Shown: piece after piece, positions 53,981 to 61,963 of the stretch
How the letters are laid out: each line of letters opens with the position of its first letter
How positions within the stretch are numbered: position 1 is the first letter of the stretch
From: AP-15 sp963733945
GTDB lineage: Bacteria > Pseudomonadota > Alphaproteobacteria > ATCC43930 > CGMCC-115725
DNA length: 64,000 nt
Assembly (NCBI GenBank): GCA_963733945.1
Contig: CAVTFD010000010.1
Location: 72,281-136,280, forward strand
Direction: 5' to 3'
Notes under the pieces: model-generated
Told to the model about the DNA's origin: nothing
The model's input: the letters and a program-made list of their open reading frames with translations, nothing else
Databases searched by the model: none
Program-made: the position numbers and the translations under genes

Positions 53981-54493
53981 ATGCGGGTTCTCATCAGTGC
54001 GACAGAGATTGCCGTGCGGGTTGACGCGCTCGCCATGAAAATCGCGCGCACAATCCCGGGCGATTTCGTCATCGTTGGCTTACTCAAGGGAGCCGCGGTG
54101 TTCGTCGCCGACCTTGTACGCGCACTGGACCGGGCGGGTGCGAAGCCCGAATTAGAGTTCATCCGCTTGAGCAGTTATGGTCGTGCCAAAGAGAGTTCCG
54201 GGAAAGTGCAGATGCACGGTGATATCCCGGCCGGCCTCGCCGGGCGGCCCGTGCTGCTTGTCGACGACATTGTCGATACCGGCCGGTCAATCGCCTTTGC
54301 TGCCGCCCAATTGCGACAGCAAAGGATCGATGACCTCTGGACTTGCGCGCTGCTGGAGAAGCCTTCGAGACGAGAGATCCAAGTCGCGATCGATTTCATC
54401 GGCTTCACCATCGGCGAGCTGTTTGTGGCGGGTTATGGTACCGACTACGCTGAAAAATATCGCCACCTACCGTATATCGGCGTTGTGGAGTGA
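53981..54493 (+). CDS. hpt: Hypoxanthine phosphoribosyltransferase
   Basis: A 170-aa purine salvage enzyme that joins hypoxanthine or guanine to PRPP. The PRPP loop VLLVDDIVDTGRS is intact, FVIVGLLKGAAVFVADLVRAL is the N-terminal nucleotide-binding region and FIGFTIGELFVAGYGTDYAEKYRHLPYIG the C-terminal hood typical of Hpt. ATG 53981 is chosen (MRVLISATEIAVRV matches the family start). The housekeeping gene sits isolated inside a repeat-rich accessory stretch, suggesting an ancestral gene among later insertions or an acquired salvage copy. Confidence 0.92.
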   Translation: MRVLISATEIAVRVDALAMKIARTIPGDFVIVGLLKGAAVFVADLVRALDRAGAKPELEFIRLSSYGRAKESSGKVQMHGDIPAGLAGRPVLLVDDIVDTGRSIAFAAAQLRQQRIDDLWTCALLEKPSRREIQVAIDFIGFTIGELFVAGYGTDYAEKYRHLPYIGVVE

Positions 54494-54543
54494 CAGTGGC
54501 AGTAGCCGGGAAGCCCATCGCGTGAACCAGCGCCCCTGAAGAC

Positions 54544-54575
54544 GATGGGCTCCGCACGCTCAGCCCATCCTACGC
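54544..54575. repeat. Single-arm copy of the GATGGGCT...CAGCCCATCCTACG repeat
   Basis: GATGGGCTCCGCACGCTCAGCCCATCCTAC lies between hpt and hicA and lacks the upstream partner arm. Part of the repeat family described at 53761-53845. Confidence 0.7.
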
Positions 54576-54612
54576 GCTGTTCGAGATCGGGCTAAGCGGC
54601 AAGCATCTCTCG

Positions 54613-54828
54613 ATGCGAGCGGGCGAGTTCATCCGACGGATCGAGGTTCTCGGGGCAGCCCGACGCATTCCGGTGCGGTTTGACAAGACCCGCGGCAAGG
54701 GCAGCCAGGGCACGCTCTATTATGGCGAACGGTTGACCGTGGTAAAGGATAGGCGAAAAGAATGCGGGCCGGGATTGATCACTAAGATGCTTGCCGATCT
54801 GGGCCTCACCCGCAGCGATTTGAGGTAG
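54613..54828 (+). CDS. hicA: HicA-type toxin family protein with altered catalytic site
   Basis: A 71-aa protein of the HicA fold: GEFIRRIEVLGAARRIPVRF, RGKGSQGTLYYGERLTVVKD and GPGLITKMLADLGLTRSDL correspond to the one-helix, double-stranded RNA-binding-like RNase toxin. In active HicA proteins the loop G-S-H carries the essential His; here it reads G-S-Q, a one-base change from His, so ribonuclease activity may be lost. It is followed by hicB 6 bp downstream, the normal toxin-antitoxin order. The ribosome site is weak. Confidence 0.8.
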   Translation: MRAGEFIRRIEVLGAARRIPVRFDKTRGKGSQGTLYYGERLTVVKDRRKECGPGLITKMLADLGLTRSDLR

Positions 54829-54834
54829 ATCGAC

Positions 54835-55278
54835 ATGGAATGGCGCTTCGAGTATCCGGCCAAAGTCGAGCAGGACGAGGCCGGCTTTTACCTTGTGACC
54901 TTCCCGGACTTTCCGGAAGCGGCCACCGATTGTCGGCAGCACGAGAAGATTCGCATCGAGGCGACCGATTGTCTGGAGGAAGCGGTTGCCGGGAGGATCA
55001 AGCGCGGCGACGACCTGCCGACACCATCCCGCGCCGAGCCGAGAATGCTGACCATCGCCCTGCCGGCTCTCTATGCGATGAAAGCGGCGCTTTACCTCGC
55101 CGCCAAACAAGCTCGGCTGTCGCCAGCGGCGCTTGCCGCAAAGCTCGGGACCAACGAAAAGGGAATTGAACGGTTATTGAACCCCCGCCGAATGAGCCCC
55201 ACCCCGGAGCTGGAAGCCGCATTGCGCGCCATCGGCAAATCTGTCCGTATCGTCGTCGAAGACGCGGTACTACCTTAG
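54835..55278 (+). CDS. hicB: HicB-type antitoxin
   Basis: A 147-aa HicB protein. The N-terminal partially degraded RNase-H-like fold (DEAGFYLVTFPDFPEAATDC, LEEAVAGRIKRGDDLPTPS) is that used to cover HicA. The C-terminal XRE-like helix-turn-helix (SPAALAAKLGTNEKGIERLLNPRRMSPTPELEAALRAIGKS) would repress the operon promoter. A second, broken copy of the C-terminal part lies at 53627-53756. Confidence 0.9.
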   Translation: MEWRFEYPAKVEQDEAGFYLVTFPDFPEAATDCRQHEKIRIEATDCLEEAVAGRIKRGDDLPTPSRAEPRMLTIALPALYAMKAALYLAAKQARLSPAALAAKLGTNEKGIERLLNPRRMSPTPELEAALRAIGKSVRIVVEDAVLP

Positions 55279-55432
55279 GATGGGTTGCGCGGCGCGAGAT
55301 CCAGCGCAGACTCGGAAAACGCCGCAGCGAGCGATTATTTGTTCGCCCCGCGCCTCATCCTTCGCGTTCCGCAGAGGCCAAACCCGACGGGCTTCGCGAC
55401 GCTCACCCCATCATATCCTTACTTAAGAGGCC

Positions 55433-56058
55433 TCACGCCAAATAGCGCTCTATGCGCTGCAGAATATCTTGTGTCATATATTCAGAAACTGGGTTGGTAG
55501 AAAAAAGGATGTTGGGATTTGCGTATTCATGTTTCGCCACACCCCAAAGACTCCAGCGGTGGAAGATTATCATTCTGTTTCCCTTGATCGCTTCTGCACA
55601 CGATTCTCTAATCCAGCTCCGCGCAATTCGCACGGATGGAATGTTTTTAGTATTTTGCTGATTCAGAAGCTTCGTGTCTCGTGACCGGTACGCTACTGCG
55701 TTAACGAAGGCAGCTCTACCGGTTGAAACCCACGGTGCGAATATTTTATTCCTAAAGTATGTAAAAACGTACTCGGATCTATAGGACTGGGATTGCGAAT
55801 ATGCGCGATTAACTGGGACTGGAGGGTCGTACTGCGATAAAACTCCTGATTGTCTTCGGAACCTCCATTGGCGAAACAGAGCACAACCCGCGCATTGACG
55901 ACATCGCCAAAGAAGGCGGAGGGCACAAATCGTTGTTGAAACAGTGCACCGACGCTCGGATACGTGTCGAAAAACCGTTTGTCTTCAGGGTGAACTGGAC
56001 CCGCCAATTCGGACCAGAATTCTGCAAGGCTGTTCAACATTCCCCACATCCTCGCCAT
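55433..56058 (-). pseudogene. Orphan AT-richer gene of unknown function, frameshifted
   Basis: Two consecutive minus-strand frames form one protein. ATG 56058 to a stop at 55693 (121 aa, containing FVPSAFFGDVVNARVVLCFANG) continues, one base earlier near 55720, as AFVNAVAYRSRDTKLLNQQ and MIIFHRWSLWGVAKHEYANP to the stop at 55433. A single missing base explains this; joined length is about 208 aa. Base composition is clearly lower in G+C than the neighbours, pointing to transfer. The ANG/NAVAYRS/IIFHRW pattern loosely recalls uracil-DNA-glycosylase-like folds, but I cannot assign it. Whether it is inactive or misread is open. Confidence 0.6.
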
Positions 56059-56346
56059 GATAAGGCCATTGCATGGCCGCTCCTGGGGGCGACAAGTCCC
56101 GCATCTGGGCGCATGGAAAGCCGGTTATGCGGTTTCACCGCATAGAGAGCATATAATACGATTTTCTTGTCATTCTAACGTCCGCGGATCGTCAGCGGAT
56201 CGCCTATAAACTCCAGGTCGGCTTCTCTCGCCGCCTTAAGCACGGCGATCCGGCAAGTGATGAGCTTTGCAATGTTCAACTCAGCCTACGCGCTGTCTAG
56301 GATAGGTCGAGCGCAGCGAAACTGATCTCGCGATGGCTAACCGCTG
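56059..56346. other. Gap left of the repeat cluster
   Basis: About 290 nt without a gene; the part at 56140-56180 is AT-rich and should hold the promoter of the leftward orphan gene. No recognisable element otherwise. Confidence 0.35.
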
Positions 56347-56476
56347 ATGATGGGCTTCGCCATGCTCAGCCCATCCTACGCGCTACTAGCCCCGTAGCAT
56401 GGGTTGAGCGCGGCGAAACCCAGCGTCTGCGGCCACTTCGGCAATGATGGGCTTCGCACGCTCAGCCCATCCTACG
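56347..56476. repeat. Cluster of three GATGGGCTTCGC...CAGCCCATCCTACG repeat arms
   Basis: GATGGGCTTCGCCATGC...CATCCTACG at 56348-56380, a reversed degenerate arm GTAGCATGGGTTGAGCG at 56394-56410, and a third arm at 56445-56476. They belong to the same family as the full palindromes at 53761-53845 and 56565-56649. Confidence 0.75.
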
Positions 56477-56564
56477 TGCTTTCCTTCGCATTACCTCGTC
56501 AGCTGGCCGGCGGGGCCGATATGGGCTTCCGGTCAAATCAGCAAGTCAAATTGTAGTACGACCC

Positions 56565-56649
56565 CGTAGGATGGGTTGAGCAACGCGAAACCCATCGTTC
56601 CGACCCGGACCAGACATGATGGGCTTCGCCGAGCTCAGCCCATCCTACG
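56565..56649. repeat. GTAGGATGGGTTGAGC-type palindromic repeat, second full copy
   Basis: Nearly the same 85 bp as 53761-53845, including the central spacer GTTCCGACCCGGACC. The right arm carries CCGAGC instead of CGACGC, and an extra CTCAGCCCATCCTGC piece follows at 56654-56668. Confidence 0.85.
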
Positions 56650-56678
56650 CTTGCTCAGCCCATCCTGCACGCTACGAG

Positions 56679-57173
56679 CTAACCTCGCCACTCCTCCGCC
56701 CAGCCACGGCTCAGTCGATACCTTCTCGCTTCAATCCTTCCTGTCTCGAAATCTCTAAGTCGAATCTTCACCTCGCCGGTTGGGCTTACTATGGCTTTGG
56801 TCTTCCTCCAGGCCGTCGGTCCAAAACCGAAAATTCTGAGAGCGGTGATCAAGCCCACGGCCATAGCTTGATCATCGCCAGCCCCACCGGGTAGGACCAC
56901 AATTCCGGGATTCCGATGTTCAGGAAATCTTCCATCATCTAAAAAATCGCGGTCATGTGTCCAGAGCATTCGACCCTCGCGCCATGCATACCCTAGTATC
57001 TCTTCGTCACTGCGTCCACGTAAACCCACGTCAGCGGCGAACTTTACATTGCACCCCCTCGTTTTAAGGTATCTCGCGGTCTCCGGACCCAGGCTCTCAT
57101 CAACTAAAAGAGGACATTTCCTGTTGAAGTCGTGGTCAACTTTAACCAGATTGCTAAGACGATGCCATGCCAT
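56679..57173 (-). CDS. DUF5615-type PIN-like domain protein
   Basis: A 164-aa protein matching the DUF5615 PIN-like family: CPLLVDESLGPETARYLKTRG, GLRGRSDEEILGYAWREGRML and THDRDFLDDGRFPEHRNPG with the acidic residues expected of a PIN-like nuclease (Asp in LLVDE, Asp/Glu in SDEE, Asp in HDRDF). Such proteins are putative toxins normally paired with a small DUF433-type antitoxin; none is obvious adjacent. The C-terminal 60 residues are longer than in the minimal family. The start ATG 57173 is close to the 3' end of the DUF6680 gene, so the two may be co-transcribed. Confidence 0.8.
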   Translation of the reverse strand: MAWHRLSNLVKVDHDFNRKCPLLVDESLGPETARYLKTRGCNVKFAADVGLRGRSDEEILGYAWREGRMLWTHDRDFLDDGRFPEHRNPGIVVLPGGAGDDQAMAVGLITALRIFGFGPTAWRKTKAIVSPTGEVKIRLRDFETGRIEARRYRLSRGWAEEWRG

Positions 57174-57200
57174 ATCGAATTGCTTCTCATCCCGTACCCG

Positions 57201-57722
57201 CTACGAACTCTTCCCTGAGGCGCGGCGAACCTCGACAGGAATAGTTCTGTCACCGGAGATGATTTCGGTAACCAACCGGCGGATCAACTGATTTTGTTGT
57301 TCAACGTCCATAGCAGCCTGTGGGACATAACCACCTTCAAGGATGTCAAGCTGTTCAATATAAATCCTCATAACTTTGGCCATTTCGTAGAGTAGCTTTG
57401 CTAACAGTGTCCGACGTTCTCGGGTAACTCTTTCGGAATCTTTGGGCTCGAACCCAGCCGCTAAATGCTGAAAATAGATCTTCCATGCCGCAATTACTTG
57501 CTGATGACCGTGAAACTCGATTTCGATGAGGTTAAGGGCACTGACATGTTCGGCGGAGATTACGGTGCGGCGCGTCGCCATAAGGGTTCTGAGCACCTGC
57601 AATTGTCGTTGGTGGCGGTCACGCTGACGGTCGACATATCTGGTCATGAAAACGGCGAGCACCGGTCCCAGAAATGTCGCGCCCAGGATCGCCCAACCGA
57701 ACAACTGCGATGTCGGGTTCAC
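57201..57722 (-). CDS. DUF6680-type membrane-anchored protein
   Basis: A 173-aa protein starting at GTG 57722 (preceded by GGGGA). One N-terminal transmembrane helix (LFGWAILGATFLGPVLAVFMT) is followed by a basic stretch and a helical cytosolic domain: LRTLMATRRTVISAEHVSALNLIEIEF, VIAAWKIYFQHL and RRTLLAKLLYEMAKVM, which agree with the DUF6680 family of unknown function. Such proteins often occur in defence or mobile contexts (general observation). It is followed by the DUF5615 gene 27 bp downstream. Confidence 0.75.
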   Translation of the reverse strand: MNPTSQLFGWAILGATFLGPVLAVFMTRYVDRQRDRHQRQLQVLRTLMATRRTVISAEHVSALNLIEIEFHGHQQVIAAWKIYFQHLAAGFEPKDSERVTRERRTLLAKLLYEMAKVMRIYIEQLDILEGGYVPQAAMDVEQQNQLIRRLVTEIISGDRTIPVEVRRASGKSS

Positions 57723-57767
57723 ATTGTCCCCAATGCCGTCATATGCTTGCCTGCATACTCCTACGAC

Positions 57768-60700
57768 CTACGAACACCCGCTTGTCGCGCCGCAGGTGTC
57801 GCATTTGAGGCAGGTGCCGTTGCGGATTAGGGTGAAGTTGCCGCATTCGGTGCAGCTGTCGCCTTCGTAGCCTTTGATGCGGGCGGCGCGGATGCGTTCC
57901 AGGCGCAGGGCGAGCGTGTCGTCCCCGGCTGCCGGGAGAGGGTCGGCGAGGGCCAGGGCGGCGGCCCCGTTCGTGGGGCGGGAAGCGCCGCCGTGCAGCA
58001 CGGTGAATTTGTTGCGGACGTAGCCGTTCGAGGTGACCCGCTGCATCATCGCCGCGACCCCGGGTTCGAGAGCGGGAGAAGTCGCCGGGCGGTAATCATC
58101 GCCATCGTCGGGGGCTCGCAGGGTCAATTCGGCTTCGCCTTTGCCGACCGCATCGGGCAGCAGATCGCCCGGCTCGGCATGGGCGAGATCGCCGCGGCCG
58201 AGATAGGAGATCGCCAGTTCGCGGAAAATGTAGTCGAGGATCGAGGTCGCCATCTTGATCGTATCGTTGCCTTCGACGATCCCCGACGGCTCGAACCGGG
58301 TGAACGTAAAACTCTCGACGAACTCCTCTAGTGGCACGCCGTATTGCAGCCCCATCGAAATCGCGATCGCGAAGTTGTGCATCAGCGAGCGAAAGGCCGA
58401 GCCCTCCTTGTGCATGTCGATAAAGAGTTCGGCCAGCCGGCCGTCCTCGTGCTCGCCGGTGCGCAGATAGACCTTGTGGCCGCCGACCGTGGCCTTTTGC
58501 GTGTAGCCCTTGCGCCGGTTGGGCAGCCTGCGGCGCTCGCCGCGCTGCACCACGCGCTCGACCACGCGCTCGACGAACCGTTCGACGATCCGCTCGGCGA
58601 CCAACGGCGCGCGCTGGGCCGGCGATTGCGCGAACAGCTCGGCTGCGCGGTCCTCGGCCTCCTCATCGGCGCCCAACAGGCTCGCGGCCAAGGGCTGTGA
58701 GAGTTTCGAGCCGTCGCGATAAAGCGCGGTCGCCTTCAAGCCGAGCCGCCAGGACAGCAGGTAGGCGGCCTTGCAATCCTCGACCGTCGCCGCGTTCGGC
58801 ATGTTGATCGTCTTCGAGATCGCCCCCGAGATGAAAGGCTGCGCCGCCGCCATCATGCGGATGTGGCTTTCGGCCGACAGCGCGCGAGTGCCGGTGCGCC
58901 CGCACGGGCTGGCGCAATCGAACACCGGCAGATGCTCGGGCTTCAGGTGCGGCGCGCCTTCGAGGGTCATCGCCCCGCAGCACCAGGTATTGGCGGCCTC
59001 GATCTCGGCTCGGCTGAAGCCGAGCGCGGCCAGCAGGTCGAAACCGGGATCATCCAGTGCGGCCGGCAAGATCCCGAGACGCTCCGTGCAGAAGGCTTCG
59101 CCCAGGGTCCATTTGTTGAATGCGAATTTGATGTCGAAGGCGGTGGCGAGCGCGGCTTCGGCCGCGGCCAGCGCGCGGTCGTCGAACCTCTTGGACCGCA
59201 GGCTCTGATGGTTGATCGCGGGCGCTCCGGCCAAGATGCCGCGGCCCAGCGCATAGCGTTCGATCGCGGCGATCTCGGCGGCGTCGTAGCCGAGTGCGGC
59301 AAGCGCCTGCGGCACCGCGCGGTTGATGATCTTGAAATAGCCGCCGCCAGCGAGCTTCTTGAATTTAACCAGCGCAAAATCGGGCTCGATCCCGGTCGTG
59401 TCGCAATCCATGACCAGGCCGATCGTGCCGGTGGGTGCTATGACCGTCGCCTGGGCGTTGCGGAAGCCGTGCTTCTCGCCGAGCGCCAGCGCCGCGTCCC
59501 AGCTCTTGCCCGCCGCCGCGACCAGCTTCGGGTCGGGGCAATTCGCGGCGTCGAGCGGGACCGGCGGGATCGCCAGCCCCTCATATCCGGCACTGTCGCC
59601 ATAACAGGCGCGTCGGTGGTTGCGGACGACGCGCAGCATCGCCGCGCGGTTCAGCGCAAAGCCTGGAAAGGCGCCGCGTGGCTTTAATCCCGGATCGCCG
59701 GCCATCTCGGCCGAGGCGGCATAGCTGGCGCCGGTCAACAGCGCGGTGATCGCCGCGGCGAGCGCGCGCCCGGCGGTGCTGTCATAGGCGATGCCCATTC
59801 CCATCAACAGGCCGCCGAGATTGGCGTAGCCGAGCCCGAGGGTGCGGAAGGCAAACGACCGGCGGGCGATCTCGGGCGACGGGAACTGCGCCATCATCAC
59901 CGAGATTTCGAGCACCAACGTCCACAGCCGCACCGCATGAGCAAAGGCCTCGGCGTCGAAGCCGGCGTCTCGTCCGGGCTCTCCATCGACGGCCGGCCCA
60001 GGGCCGCCCTCTTTCGCGTCGTCGCGGCGGAACGCCATCAGGTTCAACGAAGCGAGATTGCACGCGGTGTCGTCGAGGAAATTGTATTCCGAGCATGGGT
60101 TCGAGGCGTTGATCCGGCCGCTCTCGGGGCAGGTGTGCCAGTCGTTGATCGTCGTGTCGAATTGCAGCCCGGGGTCGGCCGAGGCCCAGGCGGCGTGCCC
60201 GATCCGGTCCCACAATTCGCGCGCCGGCAACGTCTTGGCAACCCTGCCGTCGGTGCGCCGAATCAATTCCCAGGGGCCGTCGGCCGCGACGCGGTCGAGG
60301 AACTCGTTCGAGACCCGGACCGAATTGTTCGAATTCTGTCCGGCGACCGTCAGATACGCTTCGGAATCCCAATCGGTGTCGTAAGTGCGAAGGTCGATCG
60401 CGGTATAGCCCTGACGGGCGAACTGGATCACCCGCTGGATGCAGTTTTCCGGGATCATCGCACGGCGGGCGGCGCGGATCTCGCTTTTCAGTGCCGGGTT
60501 CTGCGCCGGGTCGCAGGGGTCGGCTGGGCCCTGCGGCTGCTGATGACAGGCGGCCATGACCAGGTTCAGATGCCGGGCGGCGAGCTTGGAGCCGGCGACC
60601 AAGGCAGCGACCTTCTGCTCCTCGACGACCTTCCAGTCGATGAACGCCTCGATGTCGGGGTGGTCGATGTCGACGATCACCATCTTGGCCGCACGCCTCG

Positions 60701-61520
60701 TCGTGCCGCCCGATTTGATCGCGCCGGCCGCGCGGTCGCCGATGCGCAGAAAGCTCATCAGCCCGGACGACCGCCCACCGCCCGACAGGCGCTCGCCGTC
60801 GCCGCGCAGTTTCGAGAAGTTCGAGCCCGAGCCCGAGCCGTATTTGAAGATCCGCGCCTCGCGCACCCACAAATCCATGATCCCGCCCTCGTTGACGAGA
60901 TCGTCGGCGACCGACTGGATAAAGCAGGCATGCGGCTGCGGGTGCTCATAGGCGCTGGTCGACGCCGTCAGCTCGCCGCTGCGGGAGTCGACGTAGTAAT
61001 GGCCCTGCGCCGGGCCGTCGATGCCATAGGCCCAGTGGAGCCCGGTGTTGAACCATTGCGGCGAGTTCGGGGCGCCCATCTGCCGCGCCAGCATCAGCCT
61101 GATCTCGTCGTAAAAGGCGCGGGCGTCCTCTTCGGCGTCGAAATAGCCGCCCTTCCATCCCCAATAGGTCCAGGTCCCGGCCATCCGGTCGAAAACCTCG
61201 CGGGCATCGGTCTCGCCGCCGTAGCGTTGATCCTCGGGCAATGCCGCCATCGCCACGGCATCGGCCTTGCGCGGCCACAGCCAGGGCGGAACCCCGTCTT
61301 CTTCCACCGCCGCCAAGCGCGCCGGCACCCCGGCTTTGCGGAAATATTTCTGGGCAATGATGTCGCAAGCGACCTGGCTCCATTCGGCCGGCACCTCGAT
61401 TCCCTCGGCCTGGAAGACGACCGAGCCGTCGGGATTGCGAATCTCGCTGGTCGCATTCCGAAACGGAACCGACCCATAGGGATCCTGGCCTGCCGTGGTA
61501 AACCGCCGCGCTATATGCAT
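57768..61520 (-). CDS. nrdJ: Adenosylcobalamin-dependent class II ribonucleotide reductase
   Basis: NrdJ reduces ribonucleotides to deoxyribonucleotides using a cobalamin radical, independent of oxygen. From ATG 61520 it has about 1250 aa. The radical-barrel core shows ERLSGGGRSSGLMSFLRIGD, NPCSEYNFLDDTACNLASLN (about residue 474) and ATVIAPTGTIGLVMDCDTTG. A C-terminal domain ends with the zinc-finger-like Cys cluster CTECGNFTLIRNGTCLKCDTC. A very strong ribosome site GGGGGGAG lies just before ATG 61520, so the longer frame to 61634 is rejected. A candidate NrdR-box pair lies 80-125 bp upstream. Confidence 0.97.
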   Translation of the reverse strand: MHIARRFTTAGQDPYGSVPFRNATSEIRNPDGSVVFQAEGIEVPAEWSQVACDIIAQKYFRKAGVPARLAAVEEDGVPPWLWPRKADAVAMAALPEDQRYGGETDAREVFDRMAGTWTYWGWKGGYFDAEEDARAFYDEIRLMLARQMGAPNSPQWFNTGLHWAYGIDGPAQGHYYVDSRSGELTASTSAYEHPQPHACFIQSVADDLVNEGGIMDLWVREARIFKYGSGSGSNFSKLRGDGERLSGGGRSSGLMSFLRIGDRAAGAIKSGGTTRRAAKMVIVDIDHPDIEAFIDWKVVEEQKVAALVAGSKLAARHLNLVMAACHQQPQGPADPCDPAQNPALKSEIRAARRAMIPENCIQRVIQFARQGYTAIDLRTYDTDWDSEAYLTVAGQNSNNSVRVSNEFLDRVAADGPWELIRRTDGRVAKTLPARELWDRIGHAAWASADPGLQFDTTINDWHTCPESGRINASNPCSEYNFLDDTACNLASLNLMAFRRDDAKEGGPGPAVDGEPGRDAGFDAEAFAHAVRLWTLVLEISVMMAQFPSPEIARRSFAFRTLGLGYANLGGLLMGMGIAYDSTAGRALAAAITALLTGASYAASAEMAGDPGLKPRGAFPGFALNRAAMLRVVRNHRRACYGDSAGYEGLAIPPVPLDAANCPDPKLVAAAGKSWDAALALGEKHGFRNAQATVIAPTGTIGLVMDCDTTGIEPDFALVKFKKLAGGGYFKIINRAVPQALAALGYDAAEIAAIERYALGRGILAGAPAINHQSLRSKRFDDRALAAAEAALATAFDIKFAFNKWTLGEAFCTERLGILPAALDDPGFDLLAALGFSRAEIEAANTWCCGAMTLEGAPHLKPEHLPVFDCASPCGRTGTRALSAESHIRMMAAAQPFISGAISKTINMPNAATVEDCKAAYLLSWRLGLKATALYRDGSKLSQPLAASLLGADEEAEDRAAELFAQSPAQRAPLVAERIVERFVERVVERVVQRGERRRLPNRRKGYTQKATVGGHKVYLRTGEHEDGRLAELFIDMHKEGSAFRSLMHNFAIAISMGLQYGVPLEEFVESFTFTRFEPSGIVEGNDTIKMATSILDYIFRELAISYLGRGDLAHAEPGDLLPDAVGKGEAELTLRAPDDGDDYRPATSPALEPGVAAMMQRVTSNGYVRNKFTVLHGGASRPTNGAAALALADPLPAAGDDTLALRLERIRAARIKGYEGDSCTECGNFTLIRNGTCLKCDTCGATSGCS

Positions 61521-61598
61521 CCTTACTCCCCCCTTGCAACAACGCCGTGTGCGACGCCGCCAACAACGCGGGAAACTCAAATTTCCACCAAAGGGAGT

Positions 61599-61645
61599 CA
61601 ACAAGATTTTGTGGCTGAGACACCGCTTCTGCATAGATAGTGTGT
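61599..61645 (-). promoter_or_regulatory. Candidate NrdR-box pair upstream of nrdJ
   Basis: Two 16-bp segments, 61599-61614 (minus strand CCACAAAATCTTGTTG) and 61630-61645 (minus strand ACACACTATCTATGCA), each keep the ACA/ATCT core and about 10-11 of 16 positions of the NrdR-box consensus as I remember it. Their starts are 31 bp apart, the usual spacing on one face of the helix. NrdR itself is encoded at 3182-3640. No cobalamin riboswitch was recognised. Confidence 0.55.
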
Positions 61646-61721
61646 TGTTTCAGCCGCTGCCTATTGACGACGCAATCCGATCCGCCAGGCTAGTATCCTA
61701 GGTAGCCGTTTAATGTGAGAA

Positions 61722-61762
61722 AGAGGGCGCCCCTCTCGTTGGGTGATAGACGGGCGCCCTCT
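61722..61762 (-). terminator. Rho-independent-like terminator behind the 61-aa gene
   Basis: AGAGGGCGCCC (61722-61732) pairs perfectly with GGGCGCCCTCT (61752-61762) over a 19-nt loop. Read leftward it is followed by TTTCT. It sits 16 nt past the stop of the small minus-strand gene at 61778. Confidence 0.75.
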
Positions 61763-61777
61763 CCCGGGCTTAGAGCC

Positions 61778-61963
61778 TTACGGTGCCGGCGGAATCTCCG
61801 CGAAGCGCTGCCCTGTCTTTATTTCAGAGATCCGACCAGGGTTGACGTCGTAGTCGGCGGCAATCCGGTTGAGAAACTCACCCCTAAGGATTCGCCTCTT
61901 GGTCTCCGGGATGAACGGCCGGAGTCGGCCGATCGACAGGCTAGGCTTCCTCATACTGCACAT
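61778..61963 (-). CDS. 61-aa helix-turn-helix-like small protein
   Basis: Encodes MCSMRKPSLSIGRLRPFIPE followed by LRGEFLNRIAADYDVNPG and RISEIKTGQRFAEIPPAP. The second half reads like a helix-turn-helix (RIAADYDVNPGRISEIKTG) as in small DNA-binding proteins of rhizobia-type bacteria. A textbook ribosome site (GAAAGGAGTTTGAT) precedes ATG 61963, and a strong terminator follows, so it is almost certainly expressed. Function unknown; a transcriptional role is inferred. Confidence 0.7.
   Translation of the reverse strand: MCSMRKPSLSIGRLRPFIPETKRRILRGEFLNRIAADYDVNPGRISEIKTGQRFAEIPPAP

Noticed and set aside
59937..61640. 567-codon frame antisense to nrdJ
   Set aside because: Shadow of nrdJ, whose class II reductase motifs are unambiguous.
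61520..61720. Cobalamin riboswitch upstream of nrdJ
   Set aside because: Searched for a B12-box-like conserved block and found none; the leader is short and better explained by NrdR boxes.
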